A stretch of 39,318 bases of DNA. It comes from an uncultured beta proteobacterium (GTDB lineage: Bacteria; Pseudomonadota; Gammaproteobacteria; Burkholderiales; Burkholderiaceae_C). Within the stretch, counting starts at the first letter, position 1, and each line of letters begins with the position of its first letter. The notes under the pieces are model-generated. The model saw only the letters and a list, made by a program, of their open reading frames with translations. It was not told where the DNA came from and did not search any database. The position numbers and the translations under genes are program-made. Shown here piece after piece: positions 32,412-39,318 of the stretch. The DNA is taken from positions 1-39,318 of the forward strand of contig CAILZB010000106.1 of the NCBI GenBank assembly GCA_903838565.1, written 5' to 3'.

Positions 32412-33277
32412 GTGCTGCTTCCGGTTTCGGCCCTAATCCCTGGCAGCAGACCAGCTGGGATTGGCGCGCTGCGGGCAATTTCATCTGCGGCGGCGCCGGT
32501 ACTGGCCTGCTGGTCGCCGCTGCGCTGTTTGGCGCAGGCACGCCGGCGTCCCTGCGCTCGCCTGACTGGCTGGTCTTCACCGGGCTGGCGCTGGTCGGCC
32601 TGGGTCTGGCGTGTGTCTGGCTGGAGATTGGACGCCCGCTGCGGGCCCTGAATGTCTTCATCAACCCGCGCACCTCCTGGATGTCGCGTGAAGCCTGGGT
32701 CAGCCTGGCGCTGTTTCCGGCCGGACTGGCCGCGATGCTGGGCATGAGTGGCTGGGTCTGGATAACGGCGGCGCTGGCGCTGCTCTTCATGTATTGCCAA
32801 AGCCGCATGTTGCCGGCGGCGCGCGGCATTCCTGCATGGCGCTCGCGCTGGTTCTCGGTGTTCTTCATGCTGACCGCAGGCTGTGAAGGATTTGGTGTCT
32901 TCCTGCTGTTCGGCCTGTTCCAGGGGAAGGCGTCCGACGGCGCGCTGCTCGCACTGCTGGTCCTGTTGGTGGCGCGCCTGCTGGTGTGGCACCGTTACCG
33001 CAGTGCGGTCGATGCCAGTCTGGCTGCGCGCGCGCGCAGCGCGCTCGATCTCGCCGGGCGCAGTTTGCTGATCGTCGGCAGCGTCGTGCCGGGCTTGCTG
33101 CTGCTGGCCGGCGGGTTCCTGAGTGGGGCGATGGGGCCCGTGCTAATGGCCGTGGCGGGCCTCTGCGCCGCAGGTGTCGGCGCCAGAGTCAAGTACATCC
33201 TGGTGACGCGCGCCAGTTTCAATCAGGGTTTTGCGCTGACCAAAATGCCGGTGCGGGGCCTGCGCCCCGGCCAATGA
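32408..33277 (+). CDS. padD: membrane anchor subunit, DmsC/NrfD-like (PadD type)
   Basis: A 289-residue membrane protein with about eight hydrophobic segments. The N-terminal WDWRAAGNFICGGAGTGLLV, then LVGLGLACVWLEIGRPLRAL with NVFINPRTSWMSREAWV, is characteristic of DmsC/NrfD-like quinone-reactive anchors. It should take electrons from PadC and pass them to quinone, linking phenylacetyl-CoA oxidation to respiration. The start at 32408 overlaps the padC stop. It is the last gene of the plus-strand padBCD operon and converges on the thiolase gene. Confidence 0.87.
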   Translation: MSAASGFGPNPWQQTSWDWRAAGNFICGGAGTGLLVAAALFGAGTPASLRSPDWLVFTGLALVGLGLACVWLEIGRPLRALNVFINPRTSWMSREAWVSLALFPAGLAAMLGMSGWVWITAALALLFMYCQSRMLPAARGIPAWRSRWFSVFFMLTAGCEGFGVFLLFGLFQGKASDGALLALLVLLVARLLVWHRYRSAVDASLAARARSALDLAGRSLLIVGSVVPGLLLLAGGFLSGAMGPVLMAVAGLCAAGVGARVKYILVTRASFNQGFALTKMPVRGLRPGQ

Positions 33278-33403
33278 GCCGCACAGCATCCTGTGATCAG
33301 CCCGAAGGCCTGGTCCTTCGAGCCTCTGCCCATTGCGTTGCCCCTATAACGTCAAAGAACTGACTTTCACGACTCGGAGCGCTTCGCGGCCGTTGCATGA
33401 AAG
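33278..33403. terminator. convergent intergenic region with hairpin
   Basis: Between the padD stop and the thiolase stop. CGAAGG (33304-33309) and CCTTCG (33315-33320) form a 6-base stem with a 6-base loop, without a long T-run. ACTTTCA and TGAAAGT (about 33363-33369 and 33397-33404) form a wider repeat. Termination is expected in this place, but I cannot assign a standard intrinsic terminator. Confidence 0.35.
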
Positions 33404-34606
33404 TTAGACGCGTTCCAGTATCAGTGCGATGCCCTGACCGACACCGATGCACATCGTGGCCAGCGCGTAGCGGCCACCGCTGCGCTGCAGCTGGTTCACG
33501 GCTGTGGTGACGAGACGCGCGCCGCTGGCGCCAAGGGGGTGACCCAGGGCGATGGCGCCGCCGTTCGGATTGACACGCGCGTCGTCATCGGCCAGACCCA
33601 GATCTCGCATGACGGCCAGGCCTTGCGCGGCAAAGGCTTCATTGAGTTCAATCACGTCCATCTGCGCCAGCGTCAGGCCCGTGAGCTGCAAGACCTTGCG
33701 CGTGGCTGGCGCCGGGCCGAAACCCATGATGCGCGGCGCAACGCCCGTGCAAGCCATGCCGACGACGCGCGCCCGTGGCGTAAGTCCGTGACGCGCGGCG
33801 GCGGCTTCGCTGGCCAGCAGCAAGGCGCAGGCGCCGTCATTGATGCCCGAGGCATTGCCCGCAGTGACGCTGCCCTCTGGGCGCACCACACCCTTGAGTT
33901 TGGCCAGGGCCTCCATGGAAGTGGCGCGCGGATGCTCGTCCTGGCTGACCACGATGGCCTCGCCTTTCTTCTGCGTGAGCGTCACCGGCGTGATCTCGGC
34001 GTCGAAAAATCCTTCCTGCTGCGCGCGCAGCGCATTGGTTTGCGACCGCAGCGCCATGCGGTCCTGGGCTTCGCGCTCAATGCCGAATTCCCTGGCCACG
34101 TTCTCCGCGGTTTCCGGCATGGAGTCGACGCCGAAACGCTCCTTCATCAGGCGGTTCACGAAACGCCAGCCCATGGTGGTATCAAAGACAGCGTTGCTGC
34201 GGCTGAAGGCCGATTCCGCTTTGGGCATGACGAAGGGCGCGCGGCTCATGCTCTCCACGCCGCCGGCAAACATCAGCCCGGCTTCGCCGCAGCGTATCGC
34301 GCGCGCCGCACTGCCTACCGCATCCATCCCGGAGCCGCACAGGCGATTCAGCGTCGCACCCGGCACTTCTTGGGGCAGGCCCGCGAGCAGCAAGGCCATG
34401 CGTGCCACATTGCGGTTGTCCTCGCCGGCCTGATTCGCGCAGCCGAACAGCACGTCGTCCACCGCCGCCCAGTCCACGCTCGGGTTGCGCGCCATCAGCG
34501 CCTGCAGCGGAATCGCTCCCAGGTCGTCGGTGCGCACGCCCGACAGGGCGCCGCCGTATCGGCCGAAAGGGGTGCGAACAGCGTCGCAGATGAAGGCTTG
34601 AATCAT
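33404..34606 (-). CDS. 3-oxoadipyl-CoA/acetyl-CoA thiolase (PcaF/PaaJ type)
   Basis: A 400-residue thiolase. The catalytic residues are all visible: Cys90 (TLNRLCGSGMDA), His356 (ALGHPLGASGAR) and Cys386 (TMCIGVGQG), plus NEAFA. The stretch ANQAGEDNRNVARMALLLAG is diagnostic of 3-oxoadipyl-CoA thiolases, which cleave 3-oxoadipyl-CoA to succinyl-CoA and acetyl-CoA. That compound is the shared end product of the box and paa pathways, so the gene fits as the last step here. AAGGAG precedes the ATG at 34606. It is last in the boxB-boxA-hydratase-dehydrogenase-thiolase run. PcaF and PaaJ cannot be told apart by eye. Confidence 0.9.
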   Translation of the reverse strand: MIQAFICDAVRTPFGRYGGALSGVRTDDLGAIPLQALMARNPSVDWAAVDDVLFGCANQAGEDNRNVARMALLLAGLPQEVPGATLNRLCGSGMDAVGSAARAIRCGEAGLMFAGGVESMSRAPFVMPKAESAFSRSNAVFDTTMGWRFVNRLMKERFGVDSMPETAENVAREFGIEREAQDRMALRSQTNALRAQQEGFFDAEITPVTLTQKKGEAIVVSQDEHPRATSMEALAKLKGVVRPEGSVTAGNASGINDGACALLLASEAAAARHGLTPRARVVGMACTGVAPRIMGFGPAPATRKVLQLTGLTLAQMDVIELNEAFAAQGLAVMRDLGLADDDARVNPNGGAIALGHPLGASGARLVTTAVNQLQRSGGRYALATMCIGVGQGIALILERV

Positions 34607-34646
34607 GAGATCTCCTTAGGGAAAAAGATGAGATTCGCGCTCCGGA

Positions 34647-36137
34647 TCAGACCCAGGCGCGCTGGCGCAACCAGGGGCTGACACGGTAGCGCTCGCCGCG
34701 GTAATGCGCGTCCAGTGCGTCCAGCAATATCACGACGGCATGGGTGTCCCAACGCGCCAGCCACTCGAAGGGGCCGGCAGGATAATTCACGCCCAGCTTC
34801 ATGGCCGAGTCCGCGCCCTCGGCCGTGCAGACGCCCTGATGCACGGCGTCGGCCGCCTCGTTGATCAGCATGGCGATGGTTCTGGCCACCACCAGGCCGG
34901 GCGCATCGCCCAGGCGCTGCGGTGCGAATCCCAGTAACCGCAACCAGCGCGGAGCGGCGTCTATCCAGCCCAGGCTGGCGCGCAGTGAGGGTGCCCAGGC
35001 CAGGGCCGCGCCAGGTGCTGTGGCCAGCGGCAGGTCGAATACCGCCACGTCGGCGCCGAGCTGCGAGGCGGTGCGGCCATCGCTCAGGCGCAGTTGGGCG
35101 CCGTCGACTTCCAGGCCGGTCCAGTCGCTGCCCGTGGCGCGCTCGAATGCCATGTTCGCCTGGGTGAGTGCTGCAGCAAAACGCTCGGCGAGGGGACCTC
35201 GGCCATGCAGGCAAACGGCCCGCGCTTCGGGCACCGGGCTGGCTGCTGCAGCCACAACAGCCGCCTTGAGCGCGCCCTCGCGGTAATCGAAAAAGCCGCG
35301 TCCCGACTTGCGCCCGAGCAGGCCGCCGTCGACCATCTCGCGCTGCACGCCCGAAGGCACGTAGCGCTTGTCGTAGAAGTTAGCCTCATACACGGACTGG
35401 GTGACGGAAAAATTGGTGTCGTGACCGATCAGGTCGATGAGTTCGCAGGGGCCCATGCGAAAGCCAGCGGCGCGCAGACAGGCGTCGATGGTCCCGGGCG
35501 TGCCGGCCTGCTCTTGCAACAGCGCCAGCGTCTCGGCATAGTAGGGACGCGCGATGCGGTTCACGATGAAGCCCGGCGTGGAGCGCGCGTGCACCGCCAC
35601 TTTGCCCCAGGATTGCGACAGCTCGAAGATGCCCTGCGCCACGGCCTTGTCGGTCTGCAGCCCGGACACAACTTCGACCAGCTTCATCAGCGGCACCGGG
35701 TTGAAGAAGTGCATGCCTACAAGGCGCCCCGGATGCTGCAGGCCGTTGGCGATGGCCGTGACCGAGATCGATGAGGTGTTGGTCGCCAGCACGCAGTCGG
35801 GCGCCACAATACCTTCGAGCTGCTGGAACAGGCTGCGCTTGGCCTCGATTTTTTCCACAATGGCTTCCACCACCAGGCCCACGCCGGCGGCAGCTTCGAG
35901 CGACGCGATGCTGCTGATGCGCGCCAGCGCCTGCTCGGCCTGCTGGGCCGTGATCTTGCCCTTGACAGCCAGCGCACCCAGGGTCTGGGTGAGCTGATCC
36001 CGACCCTGGGCGGCGGCGCCTTCGCGCAGGTCGAACAGCAGCACGCTGTGCCCCGCCTGGGCTGCGACCTGGGCGATGCCCAGACCCATGATGCCGGCGC
36101 CCACCACCAGCACGTCGTTCAATTCTTGGCTGTTCAT
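34647..36137 (-). CDS. paaH: 3-hydroxyacyl-CoA dehydrogenase (PaaH type)
   Basis: A 496-residue enzyme; this length fits the PaaH branch rather than the short 280-residue FadB2/Hbd type. The N-terminal NAD fold has VVGAGIMGLGIAQVAAQAGH, and the active-site region has GMHFFNPVPLMKLVEVVSG. Two C-terminal domains follow (from about residue 190, and again from about 400, with INEAADAVHQGVCTAEGAD), as in PaaH. It oxidises 3-hydroxyadipyl-CoA to 3-oxoadipyl-CoA with NAD. The start at 36137 was chosen because it makes an ATGA junction with the hydratase stop; an upstream ATG at 36152 has no ribosome binding site. Upstream is the hydratase and downstream the thiolase, in reaction order. Confidence 0.88.
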   Translation of the reverse strand: MNSQELNDVLVVGAGIMGLGIAQVAAQAGHSVLLFDLREGAAAQGRDQLTQTLGALAVKGKITAQQAEQALARISSIASLEAAAGVGLVVEAIVEKIEAKRSLFQQLEGIVAPDCVLATNTSSISVTAIANGLQHPGRLVGMHFFNPVPLMKLVEVVSGLQTDKAVAQGIFELSQSWGKVAVHARSTPGFIVNRIARPYYAETLALLQEQAGTPGTIDACLRAAGFRMGPCELIDLIGHDTNFSVTQSVYEANFYDKRYVPSGVQREMVDGGLLGRKSGRGFFDYREGALKAAVVAAAASPVPEARAVCLHGRGPLAERFAAALTQANMAFERATGSDWTGLEVDGAQLRLSDGRTASQLGADVAVFDLPLATAPGAALAWAPSLRASLGWIDAAPRWLRLLGFAPQRLGDAPGLVVARTIAMLINEAADAVHQGVCTAEGADSAMKLGVNYPAGPFEWLARWDTHAVVILLDALDAHYRGERYRVSPWLRQRAWV

Positions 36138-36931
36138 TCGATGGGAATCCATGAAGCCGGCCGCTTGGCCAGAAATGCCGAAAAACCCTCGCGCGCCTCG
36201 TCCGTGCAGCGCACGCGGCTGATGGTCTGTGCGGTCAGTTCGCGCACTTCGGCGCTGACCGGACCGACCTCGAGTTTCGCATAGAGCTGCTTGATTTCCG
36301 CCAGGGCCGTGGGGCCGCCGAGCAGCAGGTCGGCCACCGTCGCGTCCAGCGCCGCGTCGAGCGAGTCGAGCGCCACCACCTGCTGCACCAGCCCCATGGA
36401 CAGGGCCTCGGGGGCGGCGATGCGGGTCGTCGTCAGCGCCAGGCGCCTGGCCTGACGCAAGCCCACGGCATTCACCAGATAGGGGGCGATGACGGCGGGC
36501 AGGATGCCGAACTTGGCCTCGCTCACGCAGAAGGCGGCGTTGTCAGCGGCGATGGCGATGTCGCAAGCCGCCGCCAGTCCGACGCCGCCGCCCAGCGCTG
36601 CGCCCTGAATGCGCGCCACTGTGGGCTTGGGGCAGGAAGCGATGGTGCAGAGCATGGCGGCAAAACGCCGCGCATCCTCCAGGTTCCATTCGCGTGTTGC
36701 CACGCTGGCGCGCTGCATCCACTGCAGGTCCGCTCCCGCGCTGAAGTGCCGGCCCTCGCCCGCAAGCACGATGACGCGAACATCCTCATCCTTGCCCAAC
36801 TGTGCGAATGCCGCTTCGAGCTCGGCGATCATCGCCTCGTCAAAGGCGTTGAACACCGCCGGACGCGACATGGTGATCTGCGCCACGCCGGCGGCGCGGC
36901 GCGTGACCGTCAAGGTGGAAGAACTGCTCAT
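36134..36931 (-). CDS. enoyl-CoA hydratase/isomerase family protein
   Basis: A 265-residue crotonase-fold enzyme. The oxyanion-hole segments HFSAGADLQWMQR and QGAALGGGVGLAAACDIAIA are present, as is SEAKFGILPAVIAPYLV with one of the two hydratase glutamates. The first catalytic glutamate position holds glycine (GGGVGLA), as in the methylglutaconyl-CoA hydratase-like subgroup, so hydratase activity by the classic two-glutamate scheme is uncertain. By position it should hydrate or isomerise dehydroadipyl-CoA, made after BoxC ring cleavage. The ATG at 36931 shares a base with the boxA stop (TGATG), and the gene overlaps the dehydrogenase, so all three are coupled. Confidence 0.85.
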   Translation of the reverse strand: MSSSSTLTVTRRAAGVAQITMSRPAVFNAFDEAMIAELEAAFAQLGKDEDVRVIVLAGEGRHFSAGADLQWMQRASVATREWNLEDARRFAAMLCTIASCPKPTVARIQGAALGGGVGLAAACDIAIAADNAAFCVSEAKFGILPAVIAPYLVNAVGLRQARRLALTTTRIAAPEALSMGLVQQVVALDSLDAALDATVADLLLGGPTALAEIKQLYAKLEVGPVSAEVRELTAQTISRVRCTDEAREGFSAFLAKRPASWIPIE

Positions 36932-38196
36932 CAATAGGTTTCCAGGTGCAGCCGACCCTCGGCCTTGAGCGCCGCGCCCACGCTGTCCCAGTTCAGGCCA
37001 GCCTGCTGCGCCACATCGCGCAGGGCCAGCACCACGCCATCTTCCATGCTCTTGAGCCCGCAGACAAAGAAGCAGGTGTTCGCATCGGCGAGCAGCGCGG
37101 CGAGGTCTGCGGCGCGCTCGCGCATCAGGTCCTGCACGTAGCGTTTGGGGCTTCCCGGCGTACGCGAAAAGGCGAAGTTGATGTCGATGAAATCCTTCGG
37201 CAGGTTCTGCAGCGGACCGTAGTAAGGCAGCTCTTCCTGGGTGCGGGCGCCGAAGAACAGCATGAGCTTGCCGCCTTCGAATTTTCCGGACTGGCGCAGG
37301 CGCCGGCGCCACTCGGTCATGGCGCGCATGGGGGCGGAACCGGTGCCGGTGCAGATCATCACGATGTTGGAACGCGGGTGATTCGGCATCAGGAAGCTGG
37401 CGCCAAACGGGCCGATGACCTGCACGCTGTCGCCCACCTTGAGGTCACACAGAAAGTTGGAAGCGACACCGCGCACCGCCTGGCCCTGGTGGTCTTCAAG
37501 CACGCGCTTGACGGTGAGCGACAGGTTGTTGTAACCCGGGCGTTCACCGTTGCGCGGGCTGGCGATGGAGTACTGGCGTGCATGGTGGGCGCGTCCCTGC
37601 TCGTCCTGGCCCGGCGGCATGATGCCGATGGACTGGCCTTCGAGCACGGGAAAAGGAAGGTTGCCGAAGTCCAGCATGACGTGGTGCGTGTCGTATTCCT
37701 TGCCCACGTCGGTGACGCGCACGTTGCCCACCACGGTGGCGCTGATGTATTTCTGCGCCGACTTCGGACCGTACAGGTTGGTGTACGCGTGCGCCGCCGA
37801 CCAGGGCGGCAGCGTGGCGCCAAAGGCCGAGGAGTTGAACGCGTTTTCCCCGCTGACTTGAACCGGCGCTGCTGCAGCCTGGGGTGCGTCAGCCCCGGCC
37901 GGCACGCCAGCCTCAGCCAGCTGTTCAGGCGTCAACTCCGGCGGCAGTTCGTCCCACAGCAACTGTGCCTGCGGTGTATAGGCGAGGACGCGCGGCATGG
38001 TGCGCCAGTTGTCGATCGAGCCCGTCGGACAGGGCGGCAGGCAGGCCATGCACAGGTTGCATTTCTCGGCGTCAACCACATAGTTGCGCGAGTCGTGCGT
38101 GATCGCCTGCACCGGGCAGATGGCTTCGCAGGTGTTGCAGCGTATGCAGATCTCGGGGTCAATCAGGTGCTGCTGGATGGCGGTGTTATCAGTCAT
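36931..38196 (-). CDS. boxA: benzoyl-CoA 2,3-epoxidase reductase subunit BoxA
   Basis: A 421-residue reductase. Residues 13-60 are a 2[4Fe-4S] ferredoxin with two clean C-x2-C-x2-C-x3-C sets (Cys17/20/23/27 and Cys46/49/52/56). From about 140 an FNR-like module follows: RQYSIAS for FAD, the phosphate loop [10 protein letters not shown] for NADPH, and [13 protein letters not shown] near the end. This domain order, ferredoxin before the flavin part, is typical of BoxA. It moves electrons from NADPH to the BoxB di-iron centre, which inserts one oxygen atom in benzoyl-CoA. The residues about 60-130 form a low-complexity linker rich in Ala, Pro and Gln. A hairpin with a T-run separates it from boxB. 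Confidence 0.93.
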   Translation of the reverse strand: MTDNTAIQQHLIDPEICIRCNTCEAICPVQAITHDSRNYVVDAEKCNLCMACLPPCPTGSIDNWRTMPRVLAYTPQAQLLWDELPPELTPEQLAEAGVPAGADAPQAAAAPVQVSGENAFNSSAFGATLPPWSAAHAYTNLYGPKSAQKYISATVVGNVRVTDVGKEYDTHHVMLDFGNLPFPVLEGQSIGIMPPGQDEQGRAHHARQYSIASPRNGERPGYNNLSLTVKRVLEDHQGQAVRGVASNFLCDLKVGDSVQVIGPFGASFLMPNHPRSNIVMICTGTGSAPMRAMTEWRRRLRQSGKFEGGKLMLFFGARTQEELPYYGPLQNLPKDFIDINFAFSRTPGSPKRYVQDLMRERAADLAALLADANTCFFVCGLKSMEDGVVLALRDVAQQAGLNWDSVGAALKAEGRLHLETY

Positions 38197-38227
38197 GGTG
38201 CCGTGACCTTCAGATCGGTTGCAGACG

Positions 38228-38252
38228 AAAAAACAGGGGCGCGAAACCCCTG
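38228..38252 (-). terminator. intrinsic-terminator-like hairpin between boxB and boxA
   Basis: On the minus strand CAGGGG (38247-38252), a 7-base loop (TTTCGCG) and CCCCTG (38234-38239) are followed at once by TTTTTT (38228-38233). It lies in the 81-base gap after the boxB stop and before the boxA start. It may end part of the transcripts after boxB. Confidence 0.65.
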
Positions 38253-38277
38253 AATTTTGTGACGGGTACGAGTCAGT

Positions 38278-39318
38278 TTAGTTGAAACGAACGTAGTCGA
38301 AGTCCACCGACTGGCGGTTGATGCCCATGACCGGGGGCGCGATCCAGTTGGCGAACTTGCCGGGCTCGACGACGCGGCCCATCAGGCTGGCAACGAAGGC
38401 GCGGTCGCCCTCGCTGGGCAACCACTGGTCGCGCTGTGCCGACCATTCGGATTCGGACAGGACGCGGCCTTCGGGCGAAACCTTGACCTTGGACAGTGCG
38501 CCGATATTGCGGTGGAAAGCCTTGTGCGGCGCCTTGAGCTTGAACGGGATGCCGGCCTTTTCGATCAGCTTGTTCCAGCGCTCCACGCCGCCGATGCTGT
38601 CCTTGATGTAGTCGTCGCGCAGCACTTCGTTGAGCGCGTTGAGCATCGGAACTTCCTTTTCCACCAGCTGGTTGCCCTGCACCGCCAGCACCTTGTAGGT
38701 GCTGCCCTTGAGCAGGTGGTCGTCCAGGCGCTTGCCTTCCTCGAAGCGGCCCTTCAGGCCCGTGGTGTAGAAGGTGGCGGCGTTGCTCGATTCGTCGGAA
38801 CCGAACAGGTCGATGGTGACGCTGAAGTGGAAGTTCAGGTAGCGCTGGATCGTGGGCAGGTCGATCACGCCGGCGGCGCGCAGCTTGCCCACGTCGTCGG
38901 TCTTCATCTCGTTCATGGCGGCGCAGGTGCGGCTGATGACGCGGGCGATACCCGACTCACCGACGAACATGTGGTGCGCCTCTTCGGTCAGCATGAACTT
39001 GGTGGTGCGTGCCAGCGGGTCGAATGAACTTTCCGCCAGCGCGCACAGCTGGAACTTGCCGTCGCGGTCCGTGAAGTAGGTGAACATGAAGAAGGAGAGC
39101 CAGTCCGGCGTCTCTTCGTTGAAGGCCTGCAGGATGCGCGGATTGTCTTCCTGGCCGCTGCGGCGTTCCAGCAGCGCTTCGCCTTCCTCGCGGCCGTCAC
39201 GGCCGAAGTACTTGTGCAGCAGATAAACCATGGCCCACAGGTGGCGGCCTTCTTCCACGTTCACCTGGAACAGGTTGCGCAGGTCGTACTGACTCGGGCA
39301 GGTCAGGCCCAGATGGCG
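38278..39318 (-). CDS. boxB: benzoyl-CoA 2,3-epoxidase oxygenase subunit BoxB, 5' part outside the window
   Basis: The visible 346 codons are the C-terminal three quarters of BoxB (about 470 residues in full); the frame is open to the right edge. Di-iron ligands of this ferritin-like oxygenase are visible: Glu and His in NVEEGRHLW, and Glu and His in LTEEAHHMFVGE. The sequence CPSQYDLRNLFQ before them and the C-terminal PPVMGINRQSVDFDYVRFN are also BoxB-like. It converts benzoyl-CoA, O2 and NADPH-derived electrons to 2,3-epoxybenzoyl-CoA in the cytoplasm. BoxC, BoxD and a benzoate-CoA ligase are expected beyond the edge. There is no start in the window: the first possible alternative start (GTG at 39264) is inside the gene. 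Confidence 0.95.
   Translation of the reverse strand, partial: RHLGLTCPSQYDLRNLFQVNVEEGRHLWAMVYLLHKYFGRDGREEGEALLERRSGQEDNPRILQAFNEETPDWLSFFMFTYFTDRDGKFQLCALAESSFDPLARTTKFMLTEEAHHMFVGESGIARVISRTCAAMNEMKTDDVGKLRAAGVIDLPTIQRYLNFHFSVTIDLFGSDESSNAATFYTTGLKGRFEEGKRLDDHLLKGSTYKVLAVQGNQLVEKEVPMLNALNEVLRDDYIKDSIGGVERWNKLIEKAGIPFKLKAPHKAFHRNIGALSKVKVSPEGRVLSESEWSAQRDQWLPSEGDRAFVASLMGRVVEPGKFANWIAPPVMGINRQSVDFDYVRFN

Noticed and set aside
33363..33404. ACTTTCA/TGAAAGT repeat as mobile-element ends, since CTAACTTTCACG also occurs near 11383
   Set aside because: Only about ten bases are shared, and no transposase or target duplication is present.
36946..38253. Plus-strand open frame (435 codons) opposite boxA
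   Set aside because: boxA is unmistakable on the minus strand. The plus frame is antisense shadow.

Overview
The window is GC-rich, tightly packed bacterial DNA. Its gene content (box benzoyl-CoA epoxidase, pad-type phenylacetate alpha-oxidation genes, TRAP and Liv uptake systems, IclR/LysR/Rrf2 regulators) points to a facultatively anaerobic betaproteobacterium that degrades aromatic acids (Burkholderiales or Rhodocyclales). The taxon is inferred from family knowledge only. I saw no rRNA, tRNA, CRISPR array or replication origin.

Left flank (1-5.5 kb): a mobile and decaying zone. It holds the C-terminal end of an IS256-type transposase, a membrane PAS protein that ends abruptly, an apparently intact hemerythrin-GGDEF diguanylate cyclase, an istB (IS21) remnant, a receiver-domain stub, a two-partner-secretion locus in which a TpsB transporter fragment runs directly into a TpsA (filamentous haemagglutinin) fragment, and a possible LysR-tail remnant.

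Region 5.5-15.3 kb (minus strand): a catabolic run transcribed towards lower coordinates. Its order is an aldehyde:ferredoxin oxidoreductase carrying a C-terminal MoaD/ThiS-like domain, a PaaK-family ligase, then padE-padH-padG-padI (a 2-oxoacid:acceptor oxidoreductase, most likely phenylglyoxylate dehydrogenase) and padJ (phenylacetate-CoA ligase). A divergent IclR-family regulator (15.3 kb) faces it across an operator-like dyad.

Region 16-24.3 kb: two uptake systems back to back, a TRAP transporter (dctQ-dctM-dctP, minus) and a branched-chain-amino-acid-type ABC transporter (binding protein, LivH, fused LivM-LivG, LivF, plus).

Region 24.3-28.9 kb (minus): a FlK-type acyl-CoA thioesterase, an NDP-forming acyl-CoA synthetase with permuted domains, a LysR regulator, a cysteine-free Rrf2 regulator and a GNAT acetyltransferase. 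A short divergent region with three dyads separates these from padBCD (29.0-33.3 kb, plus), a molybdopterin oxidoreductase complex of the phenylacetyl-CoA:acceptor oxidoreductase type.

Right flank (33.4 kb to the edge, minus): boxB (cut by the window), boxA, an enoyl-CoA hydratase, a PaaH-type 3-hydroxyacyl-CoA dehydrogenase and a 3-oxoadipyl-CoA-type thiolase.

Read together: aromatic acid uptake, oxidation of an aromatic aldehyde (AOR) to the acid, CoA activation (padJ or its paralogue), oxygen-independent alpha-oxidation of phenylacetyl-CoA to phenylglyoxylate (padBCD), oxidative decarboxylation to benzoyl-CoA (padEGHI), then oxygen-dependent epoxidation of benzoyl-CoA (boxAB) and beta-oxidation-like steps. 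BoxC and BoxD are not in the window. The joining of an anaerobic-type upper pathway to an aerobic hybrid lower pathway, and the AOR-MoaD fusion, are the most notable aspects.
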